50,173 nt of DNA from Microbacterium sp. A20 (GTDB lineage: Bacteria > Actinomycetota > Actinomycetes > Actinomycetales > Microbacteriaceae), in contig NZ_SSDF01000049.1 of NCBI RefSeq assembly GCF_004794515.1, forward strand, positions 1-50,173, read 5' to 3'. The stretch's first letter is position 1. The number at the start of each line of letters is the position of its first letter. Under the pieces are notes generated by a model, which saw only the letters and a list, made by a program, of their open reading frames with translations, did no database searches and was not told where the DNA came from. A program made the translations under genes and the position numbers. Below, one piece after another: positions 24,138 to 32,110 of this stretch.

Positions 24138-24683
24138 CTAGGACTCCGGCCAGATCTCCTTCTGCTCATCCGGCACCGACTCGCCGAGCGGCACGACCAG
24201 GATCGAGCGATGCTGCCGGTGCGCGAGCCGCGCCGCGACCGAGCCCGTGAAGAACTCGCGGATCGACTCTCCGATGCCGCGCTTGCGGGTGCCGACGACG
24301 ATGAGCGATGAATCCAGCTTGTTGGCGAGCTGCTTGATCGCGAGCGCCGGGTCGCCGACGAGCTGACGCGCCGTCCAGGTGACGTCCACCCCCGCCAGGA
24401 TCTTTGCGGCAGACGCCTCGACCGCCTCGAACTCCGCAGCACCCGCGTCGAAGTTGATGTCGATCGGAGCCGAATGCACGTAGCCGTCCGGATCCTCATA
24501 CGTGACGAATCGCGTGACGTCCACGTGCGCCACCACCAGCGGGACACCGAGGAGTCGCGCGTAGCGCACGGCCTCGTGGATCACGTGGGGGTCCTGGTCC
24601 AACTGCATGCCGACGATGACGGCTTTCTGCAACGCCGCGTTCTGTGCGGCCTCGTTGGACGGAGTGGGAGTGTTGTCGGTCAT
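24138..24683 (-). CDS. Universal stress protein (UspA family)
   Basis: The 181-residue single-domain protein has the Usp fold: KAVIVGMQLDQDPHVIHEAV at the start, LLGVPLVVAHVDVTRFVTYE, and the ATP-binding C-terminal motif VVGTRKRGIGESIREFFTGS followed by VAARLAHRQHRSILVVP. This fits the G2xG9xG(S/T) rule, so it probably binds ATP. An AAGGGA sequence lies nine bases before ATG 24683. Its role would be in stress or growth arrest; no partner gene is apparent. Confidence 0.88.
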   Translation of the reverse strand: MTDNTPTPSNEAAQNAALQKAVIVGMQLDQDPHVIHEAVRYARLLGVPLVVAHVDVTRFVTYEDPDGYVHSAPIDINFDAGAAEFEAVEASAAKILAGVDVTWTARQLVGDPALAIKQLANKLDSSLIVVGTRKRGIGESIREFFTGSVAARLAHRQHRSILVVPLGESVPDEQKEIWPES

Positions 24684-24832
24684 GAGATCGTTTCCCTTCA
24701 CCAGACTGGCCTCGGCCAGTGCATCTTCCCCGCGTGCTATTCTGAATGCTACTCTTACCGGCTTCGCGCCGGTGTCGTGAAATGCCCCGGGCCTCAAACA
24801 CCCGCGGCTTAACTCGTGAGGGGGTCTCGCGC

Positions 24833-25018
24833 ATGGGCCGTGGCCGTCAGAAGGCGAAACACACCAAGATCGCCCGCGAACTCAAGGCGTACAGTCCGTC
24901 GGTGAACTACTCCGCGCTCGAGCGCGAGTTGGCTCACCCGACCGACGAAGACGCCTACGTCGACAAGTGGGCCGATGAGTATGAAGACGAAGACGAGGAC
25001 GAGCTAGAGAAGGCCTGA
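24833..25018 (+). CDS. DUF3073 domain protein
   Basis: The 61-residue protein starts MGRGRQKAKHTKIARELKAY, has the conserved SPSVNYSALERELAH segment, and ends in a highly acidic tail (YEDEDEDELEKA). This is the small DUF3073 family, which is conserved in actinobacteria and has no known function. A GAGGGGG sequence lies nine bases before ATG 24833. TATTCT at about 24739 could be the -10 element. The gene is monocistronic with its own terminator. Confidence 0.9.
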   Translation: MGRGRQKAKHTKIARELKAYSPSVNYSALERELAHPTDEDAYVDKWADEYEDEDEDELEKA

Positions 25019-25037
25019 CCGCCCGCTCTGCTTCGTG

Positions 25038-25062
25038 ACACCCGCACACCACGTGCGGGTGT
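25038..25062 (+). terminator. Terminator of the DUF3073 gene
   Basis: ACACCCGCAC pairs perfectly with GTGCGGGTGT around a five-base loop, followed by TTCGTCGT. It lies 20 bases after the stop codon. Confidence 0.8.
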
Positions 25063-25251
25063 TTCGTCGTGTCCGGGCGCCGCACCGCGGAGCGCGGTTC
25101 CGGCGCGACGCTGTCGAACATCCGGTCCCTGTCCGAGCCGGATACGCGGCGCGCAGGAATATCGCCTCGTGCACCCGAGGTCTGCCAAGCTGGTGGCAGT
25201 GCCGTGACGCTCCGGCACGTTCTGGGCAGCGGCGCGCGGGATCGAGGCAAC

Positions 25252-26157
25252 GTGGACAATCCGGGATGGGTCGAATACGCCACCCCGCCCCAACCGCTCC
25301 GCGACCACGGGGTCGCGTGCCTCGGCGCGGGCGAGCACCGAAGCACGGCATCGTTCCGTGCTCGCACTCTCGCGTCGTTCGCATTCATCCATGTGTCCCG
25401 CGGAAACGGCTGGTATTCGCACCGTGGCCCGTTCGGCGCAGAGCGCCTCGTCCGTGCGCCGGCTCTGATCTGGATCATCCCCGGCCGGGAACACGGTTAC
25501 GGCCCGGACAGCGCGGGATGGGACGAGCACTGGACGCTGTTCGGCGGCCCCGCGGTGCAGAGCTTTCTGAAGCTCGGCGTGTTCGACCCCGGCAATCCAG
25601 TGGTCGACCTCGACACGACCCCGGCGGAGTTCCCCTCCCTGTTCTCGCGGCTGCGATCGGCGCTGCACACCGGCGGCGTAGCCGGCGGGCTCCAGGCGTC
25701 GATCATCACCCAGCAGTTGCTGTTGGCCTCCAGTTCCGGGCGCCCTGACGTGCTGCCCGACGACCAACGTCTGCTCCGGCAGTTGCGGCGTTACTCCCAT
25801 CACCCCATGACCATGGCCGCCCGAGCGAGGTCCCTCGGTGTCACGCTCGAGACCCTCCGCGAGGTCGTCAAGGCTTCCACCGGGATGACCCCGGTCGACG
25901 TCGTGCTCGAGGCAAGGATCTCGCAGGCCCAGACCTTGTTGGCCGAGACCTCGCTCGGGGTGCGGGTGATCAGCGCTCGAGTCGGCTACGACGACCCCGC
26001 GTACTTCACCCGCCTGTTCGCCGCACGCGTGGGGGTGCCGCCGACGGTGTTCCGCGAGCAGCAGTCGCGCCTGCCGCTGACCGGGTCGACAGGCACCATC
26101 AGCGACCAGGCCGACACTGAATCCGGGGGCGACCACTCGGGCGACGCGGTCAGGTGA
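25252..26157 (+). CDS. AraC-family transcriptional regulator
   Basis: The 301-residue protein has an N-terminal cupin-like AraC binding domain, with LIWIIPGREHGYGPDSAGWD and WTLFGG in the middle. The C-terminal AraC domain has two helix-turn-helices; the second is TSLGVRVISARVGYDDPAYF followed by TRLFAARVGVPPTVFRE. Several in-frame starts are possible. GTG 25252 with GAGG five bases before it gives a family-like N terminus, and the 61 codons upstream look non-coding. It is convergent with the sugar ABC transporter and may be a second, local regulator of it; no operator can be assigned. Confidence 0.85.
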   Translation: MDNPGWVEYATPPQPLRDHGVACLGAGEHRSTASFRARTLASFAFIHVSRGNGWYSHRGPFGAERLVRAPALIWIIPGREHGYGPDSAGWDEHWTLFGGPAVQSFLKLGVFDPGNPVVDLDTTPAEFPSLFSRLRSALHTGGVAGGLQASIITQQLLLASSSGRPDVLPDDQRLLRQLRRYSHHPMTMAARARSLGVTLETLREVVKASTGMTPVDVVLEARISQAQTLLAETSLGVRVISARVGYDDPAYFTRLFAARVGVPPTVFREQQSRLPLTGSTGTISDQADTESGGDHSGDAVR

Positions 26158-26190
26158 CGCCGCTTCACCGTATTCAGACGCCCTCAGGTG

Positions 26191-27087
26191 TCACTTGACG
26201 GCACCTGCGGTCAAACCCGCCCGCCAGAAGCGCTGAAGGCTCAGGAACGCGATCACGAGCGGAAGCACGGAGAGCAGCGCGGCGACCACCACCGTTCCGG
26301 CCGGCACCTGCCCGTTGCTCCCTGCCCAGCCGACGAGCCCGACAGTCACCGGCTGCAGCGACGTGTCATTGAGCACCATCACCGGGAGCAGGAAGTTGTT
26401 CCAGACCTCCACGAACTGGAAGAGGAAGATCGTGACGAGCGCCGGCGACATGATCCGCAGACCGATCGCACCGAAGATGCGGAACTCACCCGCACCGTCG
26501 ATGCGGCCCGCCTCGATGAGCTCATCGGGCACGGACTGCGCGGCGAACACACGAGCCAGATACACGCCGAAGGGACTCACCACACTGGGCAGCAGCACGG
26601 CGAGCGGGTTGTTGAGCAACCCCACCTGATTGAACAGCAGGAACAGCGGCAGGGTGAACATCACCTTGGGGATCAGCACCGCTGCGAGGATGACGCCGAA
26701 GACGACTCCCCGTCCGCGGAAGTCGTACTTCGCCAGGGCATAACCGGCCATGGCCGAAAGCAGGGTTCCCACGGCCGCGGACAACCCCGCGTAGAAAAGA
26801 CTGTTCAGCATCCACCGCCCGAAGATGCCGTCGGACTCGGCGAAGACGAGCGCGATGTTGTCGAACAGACCGAAGCCGTCGAACCACAGGCTCGGCTCCG
26901 AGAACTGCCGACCCGATGGCTTCGTCGACGCCACGACCAGCCACCAGATGGGAGCGACGAAGTACACGGCGGAGACCCCGAGGAGGGCGAACACCCCGAG
27001 GCGGCTCAGGAGGTTCCCCTCGCGTGACGAGCGCGTCGGCTGCTTGACCGGCGGACGGGTGGCCGAGACCAATGTGGGAGCGGTCAT
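26191..27087 (-). CDS. Carbohydrate ABC transporter permease (MalG type)
   Basis: The 298-residue protein has six predicted helices. It carries the EAA loop IEAGRIDGAGEFRIFGAIGL, which contacts the ATPase, as in MalG-type CUT1 permeases. ATG 27087 overlaps the stop of the other permease by four bases. No ATP-binding subunit is encoded nearby, as is usual for CUT1 systems in actinobacteria, which share an MsiK/MalK-type ATPase encoded elsewhere. Confidence 0.92.
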   Translation of the reverse strand: MTAPTLVSATRPPVKQPTRSSREGNLLSRLGVFALLGVSAVYFVAPIWWLVVASTKPSGRQFSEPSLWFDGFGLFDNIALVFAESDGIFGRWMLNSLFYAGLSAAVGTLLSAMAGYALAKYDFRGRGVVFGVILAAVLIPKVMFTLPLFLLFNQVGLLNNPLAVLLPSVVSPFGVYLARVFAAQSVPDELIEAGRIDGAGEFRIFGAIGLRIMSPALVTIFLFQFVEVWNNFLLPVMVLNDTSLQPVTVGLVGWAGSNGQVPAGTVVVAALLSVLPLVIAFLSLQRFWRAGLTAGAVK

Positions 27088-28064
27088 CGTTCGCCTCGAT
27101 TCGTGAGCCGGAAGAACAGGAAGGAGACGCCGCCCACCAGGAGCGCGAGCACGACCGATTGCGCGGCCGCGTAGGGATAGTTCTGAGCCGTCGCCTGTGC
27201 TTGAGCCGCCATGAGCGGGGTGAAGCTGTTGCTGATCGCGCCCCCCGATATGGCCTGGAGCACCTTCGGCTCGTTGTAGAGCTGGGCCGAGCCGATGATC
27301 GAGAAGACTGCGGTGAGGATCAGAGCGGGCCGCACCATGGGGATCTTGATCGCCCAGGCGATCCGCCACGCACCCGCCCCGTCGATACGCGCCGCTTCGA
27401 TGGTCTCGGAGGGGATCGTCTGGAGGGACGAGTAGATGATGAGCATGTTGTAGCCCGTCCATCCCCACGTCACGATGTTCGCGATGGACCAGAGCACGAG
27501 ACCGTCGGAGAAGAACGGGACTCCGCCGCTGAACATCTGATCCAGCGCTTTGTTGATCGGACTCGTCACCGGTGAGTACAGGAACGACCACAGCACCGCC
27601 GCGATGACGCCCGGCACCGCATAGGGAAGGAAGGCGGCGAGACGGAAGAAGCCCTTGCCTCGGGCCGACTTGGAGTCGAGGAGGAGCGCGAGCAGGAGGG
27701 CGAAGCCGAGCATCAGCGGCACCTGCACCACGCCGAGCAGGGCCACCCGACCGAGCGACGCGATGAAGTCGCCGTCCTCGATGAGCCGGGCGTAGTTCGC
27801 CAGCGGCGCGAACTCCAGACTCGGCGCCTCGAGCCCTAGACCCGAGCGCTCCAGGACGAACAGGCTCTGCACGAACGCGTACACGATGGGGACGAGGTAC
27901 ATCGCCACGAAGAGCACGCCGAACGGGGCGAGGAAGAGAAGGGGAGTGCGCCAGCGCGCATGCGGTCGCGCTGCAGTCGCGCCGCCGGGGGCGGGCGAGG
28001 ATGTCGAACCTCGGGTTCGTCGGCTGTCGGCGGTCGTGATCGTGCGCGTCGAAGAAGTGGTCAT
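27084..28064 (-). CDS. Carbohydrate ABC transporter permease (MalF type)
   Basis: The 326-residue protein has a Ser/Thr/Arg-rich cytoplasmic N terminus of about 35 residues, then six helices starting with TPLLFLAPFGVLFVAMYLVP. The EAA loop IEAARIDGAGAWRIAWAIKI marks it as the MalF-like partner. AGAGGA lies four bases before ATG 28064; an alternative ATG at 28079 has no such site. It lies 69 bases after the binding-protein gene in the same operon. Confidence 0.92.
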   Translation of the reverse strand: MTTSSTRTITTADSRRTRGSTSSPAPGGATAARPHARWRTPLLFLAPFGVLFVAMYLVPIVYAFVQSLFVLERSGLGLEAPSLEFAPLANYARLIEDGDFIASLGRVALLGVVQVPLMLGFALLLALLLDSKSARGKGFFRLAAFLPYAVPGVIAAVLWSFLYSPVTSPINKALDQMFSGGVPFFSDGLVLWSIANIVTWGWTGYNMLIIYSSLQTIPSETIEAARIDGAGAWRIAWAIKIPMVRPALILTAVFSIIGSAQLYNEPKVLQAISGGAISNSFTPLMAAQAQATAQNYPYAAAQSVVLALLVGGVSFLFFRLTNRGER

Positions 28065-28133
28065 GCTGTCCTCTGCCATGTCGAGGGGCCGTCCGGTCGG
28101 GGCGGCGATGGCACCCCGACCGGACGCGGGAGC

Positions 28134-29414
28134 TCACTCCGAAACGGAGATGCCCTGAGCGTCGAGAGCGTCGAACGTCTTCTTCTGAGTCGTCTCGACG
28201 GCGTCGACGAGAGTTCCGCCCTGGCCCGCCCATGCCTTGCTCAGCCCATCATCGAGGAACCCGACCGTCTCGGGCGTGTTCGGGCCCCAGGTCCATCCTG
28301 TCGCGACATCCTCGGACGCCTCGGCGAAGACGTCGAAGATGACCTGGTCGCCGAAGTACTCGTCGGGTTCGGACAGCGCCGGCAGGCCGAGGAGCTCGGT
28401 CGCGGCAGGGTACAGCGCCGCGTCCTCGATCAGCCCCGTGTACGTGTCCGCGTCGGTGCTCATGAAGTGCGCGAAGGACCATGCCGCTTCCGGGTCGTCG
28501 CATCCCTTCATGACAGCCGTGGCCGAGCCGCCGACGTTGCCGACCTTGGTCTCGCCGGCTTCCCACTGGGGCATCGGCGCGACAGCCCACTGACCTGCGC
28601 CATCGGGCACGCTGTCCGTGAAGACCCCGGCGAGCCATACCGCTCCCACGTGCGTCGCGATGCTTCCGTCGCCGAGTCCCGCATACCAGGACTGGTCCCA
28701 CATCGGGGCCGGGCTGATCATTCCCCCGTCAATGAGCGTCTGCCAATAGGCCGCGACGTCCTGGTTCCCCGACGAATCGATCGACACGTTCCAGGTGTCG
28801 TCGCTGATGGAGAACCAGGGCGCCTCAGCCTGCCACGCGAACCCCGCGTAGTCGTAGTTGAGATAGCCGGCGGACAGGAACTTGCCTGCGGCCTTCAGCT
28901 GCTCTCCCGCTGCCTGGTACTCGGCCCAGGTCGTCGGCACGTCGATGCCGAGCGAGTCGAACACACCCTTGTTGTAGTAGAGAGCCATCGGCCCCTGGTC
29001 GACCGGCGCACCGTAGACCGCGTCGCCGATGTTCACTGCAGACCACGGGGCCGGCTGGAATTCGTCTTCGCTGTCCTTCGCGAACTCGGAGACGTCCTGA
29101 AGCACACCCTGGGCCGCGAAGCTCGTGAGCGTCTCATAGCCCACCTGCGCCAGGCACGGTGCACTGCCCGCCTTCGAGGCGTTGAGCATCTTGTCGTAGC
29201 CCCCCTTCGAGCCCGGCGCGATCTCCTCGTAGGTCACGACGATCTCGTCCTGCGAAGCGTTGAATGCCTCCGCTGCGTCTCCGTAGCCGGGGGACCACCC
29301 CCAGAAGACGATCTCCGTCGGCCCGGACTTCGCCGCACCGGAACACCCGGCCACAGCGAGGCCGACACCCAAGGCTCCGACGGCTGCCACGGTTCGCAAG
29401 ACTGCTCTCTTCAC
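28134..29414 (-). CDS. Sugar ABC transporter substrate-binding lipoprotein
   Basis: The 426-residue protein has a lipoprotein signal (basic start, hydrophobic core, lipobox LAVAGC) and the family-1 solute-binding fold. IVFWGWSPGYGDAAEAFN opens the mature chain, YGAPVDQGPMALYYNKGVFD lies in the hinge region, and aromatic residues line the cleft (TGWTWGPNTPETVGF near the end). The start is GTG 29414, eight bases after AAGGAG. It leads the transporter operon, with a LacI-type operator about 90 bases upstream. The ligand is probably a di- or oligosaccharide made by the glycosidases encoded upstream. Confidence 0.92.
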   Translation of the reverse strand: MKRAVLRTVAAVGALGVGLAVAGCSGAAKSGPTEIVFWGWSPGYGDAAEAFNASQDEIVVTYEEIAPGSKGGYDKMLNASKAGSAPCLAQVGYETLTSFAAQGVLQDVSEFAKDSEDEFQPAPWSAVNIGDAVYGAPVDQGPMALYYNKGVFDSLGIDVPTTWAEYQAAGEQLKAAGKFLSAGYLNYDYAGFAWQAEAPWFSISDDTWNVSIDSSGNQDVAAYWQTLIDGGMISPAPMWDQSWYAGLGDGSIATHVGAVWLAGVFTDSVPDGAGQWAVAPMPQWEAGETKVGNVGGSATAVMKGCDDPEAAWSFAHFMSTDADTYTGLIEDAALYPAATELLGLPALSEPDEYFGDQVIFDVFAEASEDVATGWTWGPNTPETVGFLDDGLSKAWAGQGGTLVDAVETTQKKTFDALDAQGISVSE

Positions 29415-29501
29415 TGCTGCATCTCCTTTGAATGAGCTCGGACACTTCGCCGCCGGCTTCGGGACCGGGCAATACGAGGTACATCTTGATGGTGGCACAT
29501 T

Positions 29502-29517
29502 TTGTTTGCGATAACAA
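29502..29517. promoter_or_regulatory. LacI-type operator upstream of the transporter operon
   Basis: TTGTTTGCGATAACAA is a 16-bp imperfect palindrome with the central CG step typical of LacI-family sites and TTGTT/AACAA outer arms. It matches 12 of 16 positions with the site at 39362-39377 next to the LacI gene. It lies between the GH116 stop and the binding-protein start, in an AT-richer gap. Confidence 0.7.
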
Positions 29518-29575
29518 GCGCCACATTCCCTCATTATCAGCAGGTGTGGAGTCAATCTGCTACGGAATGTTGGCG

Positions 29576-32110
29576 CTAGCACTCGGTCTGCAGCGTGACT
29601 TCGAGTCGGTCACCCGCCGCGAGAGTCGTGTCTCCCTGCGCGGACCAGCGACCCACCCCGTCGACATGGATCGCCGTCAGCGTCAGGACGCCCTCTTCGA
29701 CGGACACGCGGAGGCGCGCACCGTCGAGCGACGCGGTCCCCCATCCGAATCCGTTCGTCCAGACGAGATCCGAGCGCTCGGATCGCGGAGCGAGGTGGAT
29801 GGACTGCTCGACGGCATCCACTCGGAGCCCCTGCCAGGCAAGGAGGGTCCCCCAGCTCGCCATCGAGCGGACGTAATGTCTGCCGCATTCCATCTCGTCG
29901 AACGGATTGCGCCGTGTTCCGTCGAAGCGGGCCCGAACGTCCGACACGACACGCAATGCCTCCCCCGGCATCCCCGCCTGGACGAGGGCCGTCGCGGCCG
30001 CGTACTCGAAGCCCGGCATCGCCTCGGAGCAGTAGGGGAAGGGCGTCTTCGGTCGGTCGCCGCGCGGAAAGCTGCAGATGACCAGACTCGCCTCATCGGC
30101 GAGCGCGAAGCTGCGCATGTGGTTCAGCGTGCGATCCGCGCGATCGCGACGGTTGTTGCGGAAGACCGCGGCAGCGGCCGACCGGAAATGCTCGGGGTCG
30201 AACGGTCCTCGCAGACCTGCGAGCCGGGCCGCTGTATCTCCCACGAGCTGGTCGACGAGGCATCCTGCTCCGAGCTGGGAGACCGGGTCACGGCCGATCT
30301 CGTCGGTCTCCGTCCGGCGCCGCAGACCGAAGGCGACGGCGTCGCCCTCGCGAAGGGGGCGCACGTCCTGCTGGTAGTAGTCGCCGTTGAAGGTGACGGA
30401 CTCGGTGAGGCGGCGGCCGGATTCGTGCAGTTCGGCGCAGAGCGCCGCGAAACCATCGTCCCCGACCGCGGCCGCCATCACCGCACCGGCGGCGAGCGCG
30501 GCCAGATACCAGCCCTGCATCTGCGGACTCGGTCCGTAGAACTCGACGTCGTAGGTGTTGTGCTGCACACCTTCCATGAGTCCGTCGCGATCGGCGTCCC
30601 AACCCCCCTCGATCCAGCAGAACTCGATCGCGCGCCGCGCGGCCGGGTACAGGCGCCGAAGCCACTCGTCGTCGCCGGAGAGACGCCAGTCGTGATAGAG
30701 CCGGACGACGGCGCCGGTCTGGCCGTCGGCCGCGGCATAGGGCCACTCCCGAGCGTGGGTCTCCAACGGCAGCCCGATGCGGAAGCTCATCTTCCCGGAC
30801 TCGTCGGTGGCGTGCAGGAACTCGAGCTCCCGCATGCTCCGCGCGAGCTCGCCGAACAGATGGGAGGTGGCGTACTCGTAGTGCCAGACGTGCGTGCAGT
30901 TGCCGTGGCAGCTGCCGGTGTCCGCGGCGCACCCCTCCCAGCCATAGAAGTGGCCGTCGCCGGTGCGGAACACCGTCTGGGAGCGCAGGACCGAGGTCGC
31001 ACTCAGAGCCGCCTCGAGAAGCTCGGTGGGCACATCCTGCCGACAGAAGGCCTCGACGAAAGAGCGCGTCCTCCGCTCGAGTCGCTCGAGGTCGGGAAGG
31101 GTCTTCCGGACGACGTCGAGCGCGTCGGCGAACTTCGTCGCATAGTGATTGTCGAGATGGGTGTCATCTTCGTAGGTCCAGCTGTCGCCGAACGCAAGCG
31201 GCACCCACTTCCACGCCCGCCGGCGCGGCAGGTGCCAGGACAGGAGGAACGTGACTTCGGCGCTCCCTCCCGCCTCGATGTCGACGGATGACGCGAGACT
31301 GCCGACCAGGGCCGTCGCATCGGGATGGTCGGTGAGCCGCCCATCGTGAAGATCGTCCCAGTACTCGAGCAGGTCGTCGCCGAAGTGCGGCTCGGGCCAG
31401 GCGGTGCGCCACGTGACATCCTCTCCCGCCCGCACCGAGAGCGCGAAGGTGCCGTCCTCCTCCGGCCGGCCCCCGGCAGCCTTGTACTGCAGAGATGTCA
31501 GGCCATCCGCGCGATGCAGGGTTACGCTCCGCGCGCTGCCCTCGCCACCGAGCGGATGCGCGATCGATGCACACACGGTCGCCTTCACCGGCGAAGCGCT
31601 CCGGTTCGTCAGGCGGTACCGCAGGACGGCGAGCGGAAGGGAGCTGGCCTGCACATCCCCGGGAACGAACGGGTTGAACGCCTCGAGCGACGCGTCGAAC
31701 GCGAGGTCCTCGTCGCGGAGGTCCACGCGGGCGAAGGGATACGCGGCCGAGAACTCGGCCTCCCGAAAACGGGGCAATCCGTGGTTCTGCGCCATGGATC
31801 CATCCGGCCCGTCGAACGCGCTGTCGTCGATCGGCCCTTCCAGGGCGACCAGGCTCGTGGCGTCGGGCGTCTCCACGCGGGCGACGACGTGGGCGACCCG
31901 CGGGAACCTCCCGGATGCGGGTGCATCGCCGATCTCCCAGTCCGTCAGCCTGCCGTTCCCACCGAGACCGATCGTCCCGGTCCCGATTCCACCGAGCGGC
32001 ATGACCACCCGACGCAGGGCGGCGCCCGAGTACCGTCGTTGCGCCGGCCAGCCGTGCGGGTTCGCTCCGCTCCCGTCGCCGGGAACCTCGGCAGCTCTCC
32101 GCTCCCTCAT
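29576..32110 (-). CDS. GH116-family glycosidase (bile-acid beta-glucosidase/GBA2-like)
   Basis: The 844-residue protein has no signal peptide and is probably cytoplasmic. An N-terminal beta-sandwich domain starts at YSGAALRRVVMPLGGIGTGT, and an (alpha/alpha)6 catalytic domain follows. Family marks are GSCHGNCTHVWHYEYATSHL, then DGLMEGVQHNTYDVEFYG, whose NTYD Asp aligns with the acid/base of GBA2 as I recall it, and PYCSEAMPGFEYAAATAL. GH116 enzymes act on beta-glucosides, beta-xylosides or beta-N-acetylglucosaminides. ATG 32110 overlaps the GH101 gene stop by four bases, so it is translated with the GH101 unit. Here it may trim sugars from imported glycans. Confidence 0.85.
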   Translation of the reverse strand: MRERRAAEVPGDGSGANPHGWPAQRRYSGAALRRVVMPLGGIGTGTIGLGGNGRLTDWEIGDAPASGRFPRVAHVVARVETPDATSLVALEGPIDDSAFDGPDGSMAQNHGLPRFREAEFSAAYPFARVDLRDEDLAFDASLEAFNPFVPGDVQASSLPLAVLRYRLTNRSASPVKATVCASIAHPLGGEGSARSVTLHRADGLTSLQYKAAGGRPEEDGTFALSVRAGEDVTWRTAWPEPHFGDDLLEYWDDLHDGRLTDHPDATALVGSLASSVDIEAGGSAEVTFLLSWHLPRRRAWKWVPLAFGDSWTYEDDTHLDNHYATKFADALDVVRKTLPDLERLERRTRSFVEAFCRQDVPTELLEAALSATSVLRSQTVFRTGDGHFYGWEGCAADTGSCHGNCTHVWHYEYATSHLFGELARSMRELEFLHATDESGKMSFRIGLPLETHAREWPYAAADGQTGAVVRLYHDWRLSGDDEWLRRLYPAARRAIEFCWIEGGWDADRDGLMEGVQHNTYDVEFYGPSPQMQGWYLAALAAGAVMAAAVGDDGFAALCAELHESGRRLTESVTFNGDYYQQDVRPLREGDAVAFGLRRRTETDEIGRDPVSQLGAGCLVDQLVGDTAARLAGLRGPFDPEHFRSAAAAVFRNNRRDRADRTLNHMRSFALADEASLVICSFPRGDRPKTPFPYCSEAMPGFEYAAATALVQAGMPGEALRVVSDVRARFDGTRRNPFDEMECGRHYVRSMASWGTLLAWQGLRVDAVEQSIHLAPRSERSDLVWTNGFGWGTASLDGARLRVSVEEGVLTLTAIHVDGVGRWSAQGDTTLAAGDRLEVTLQTEC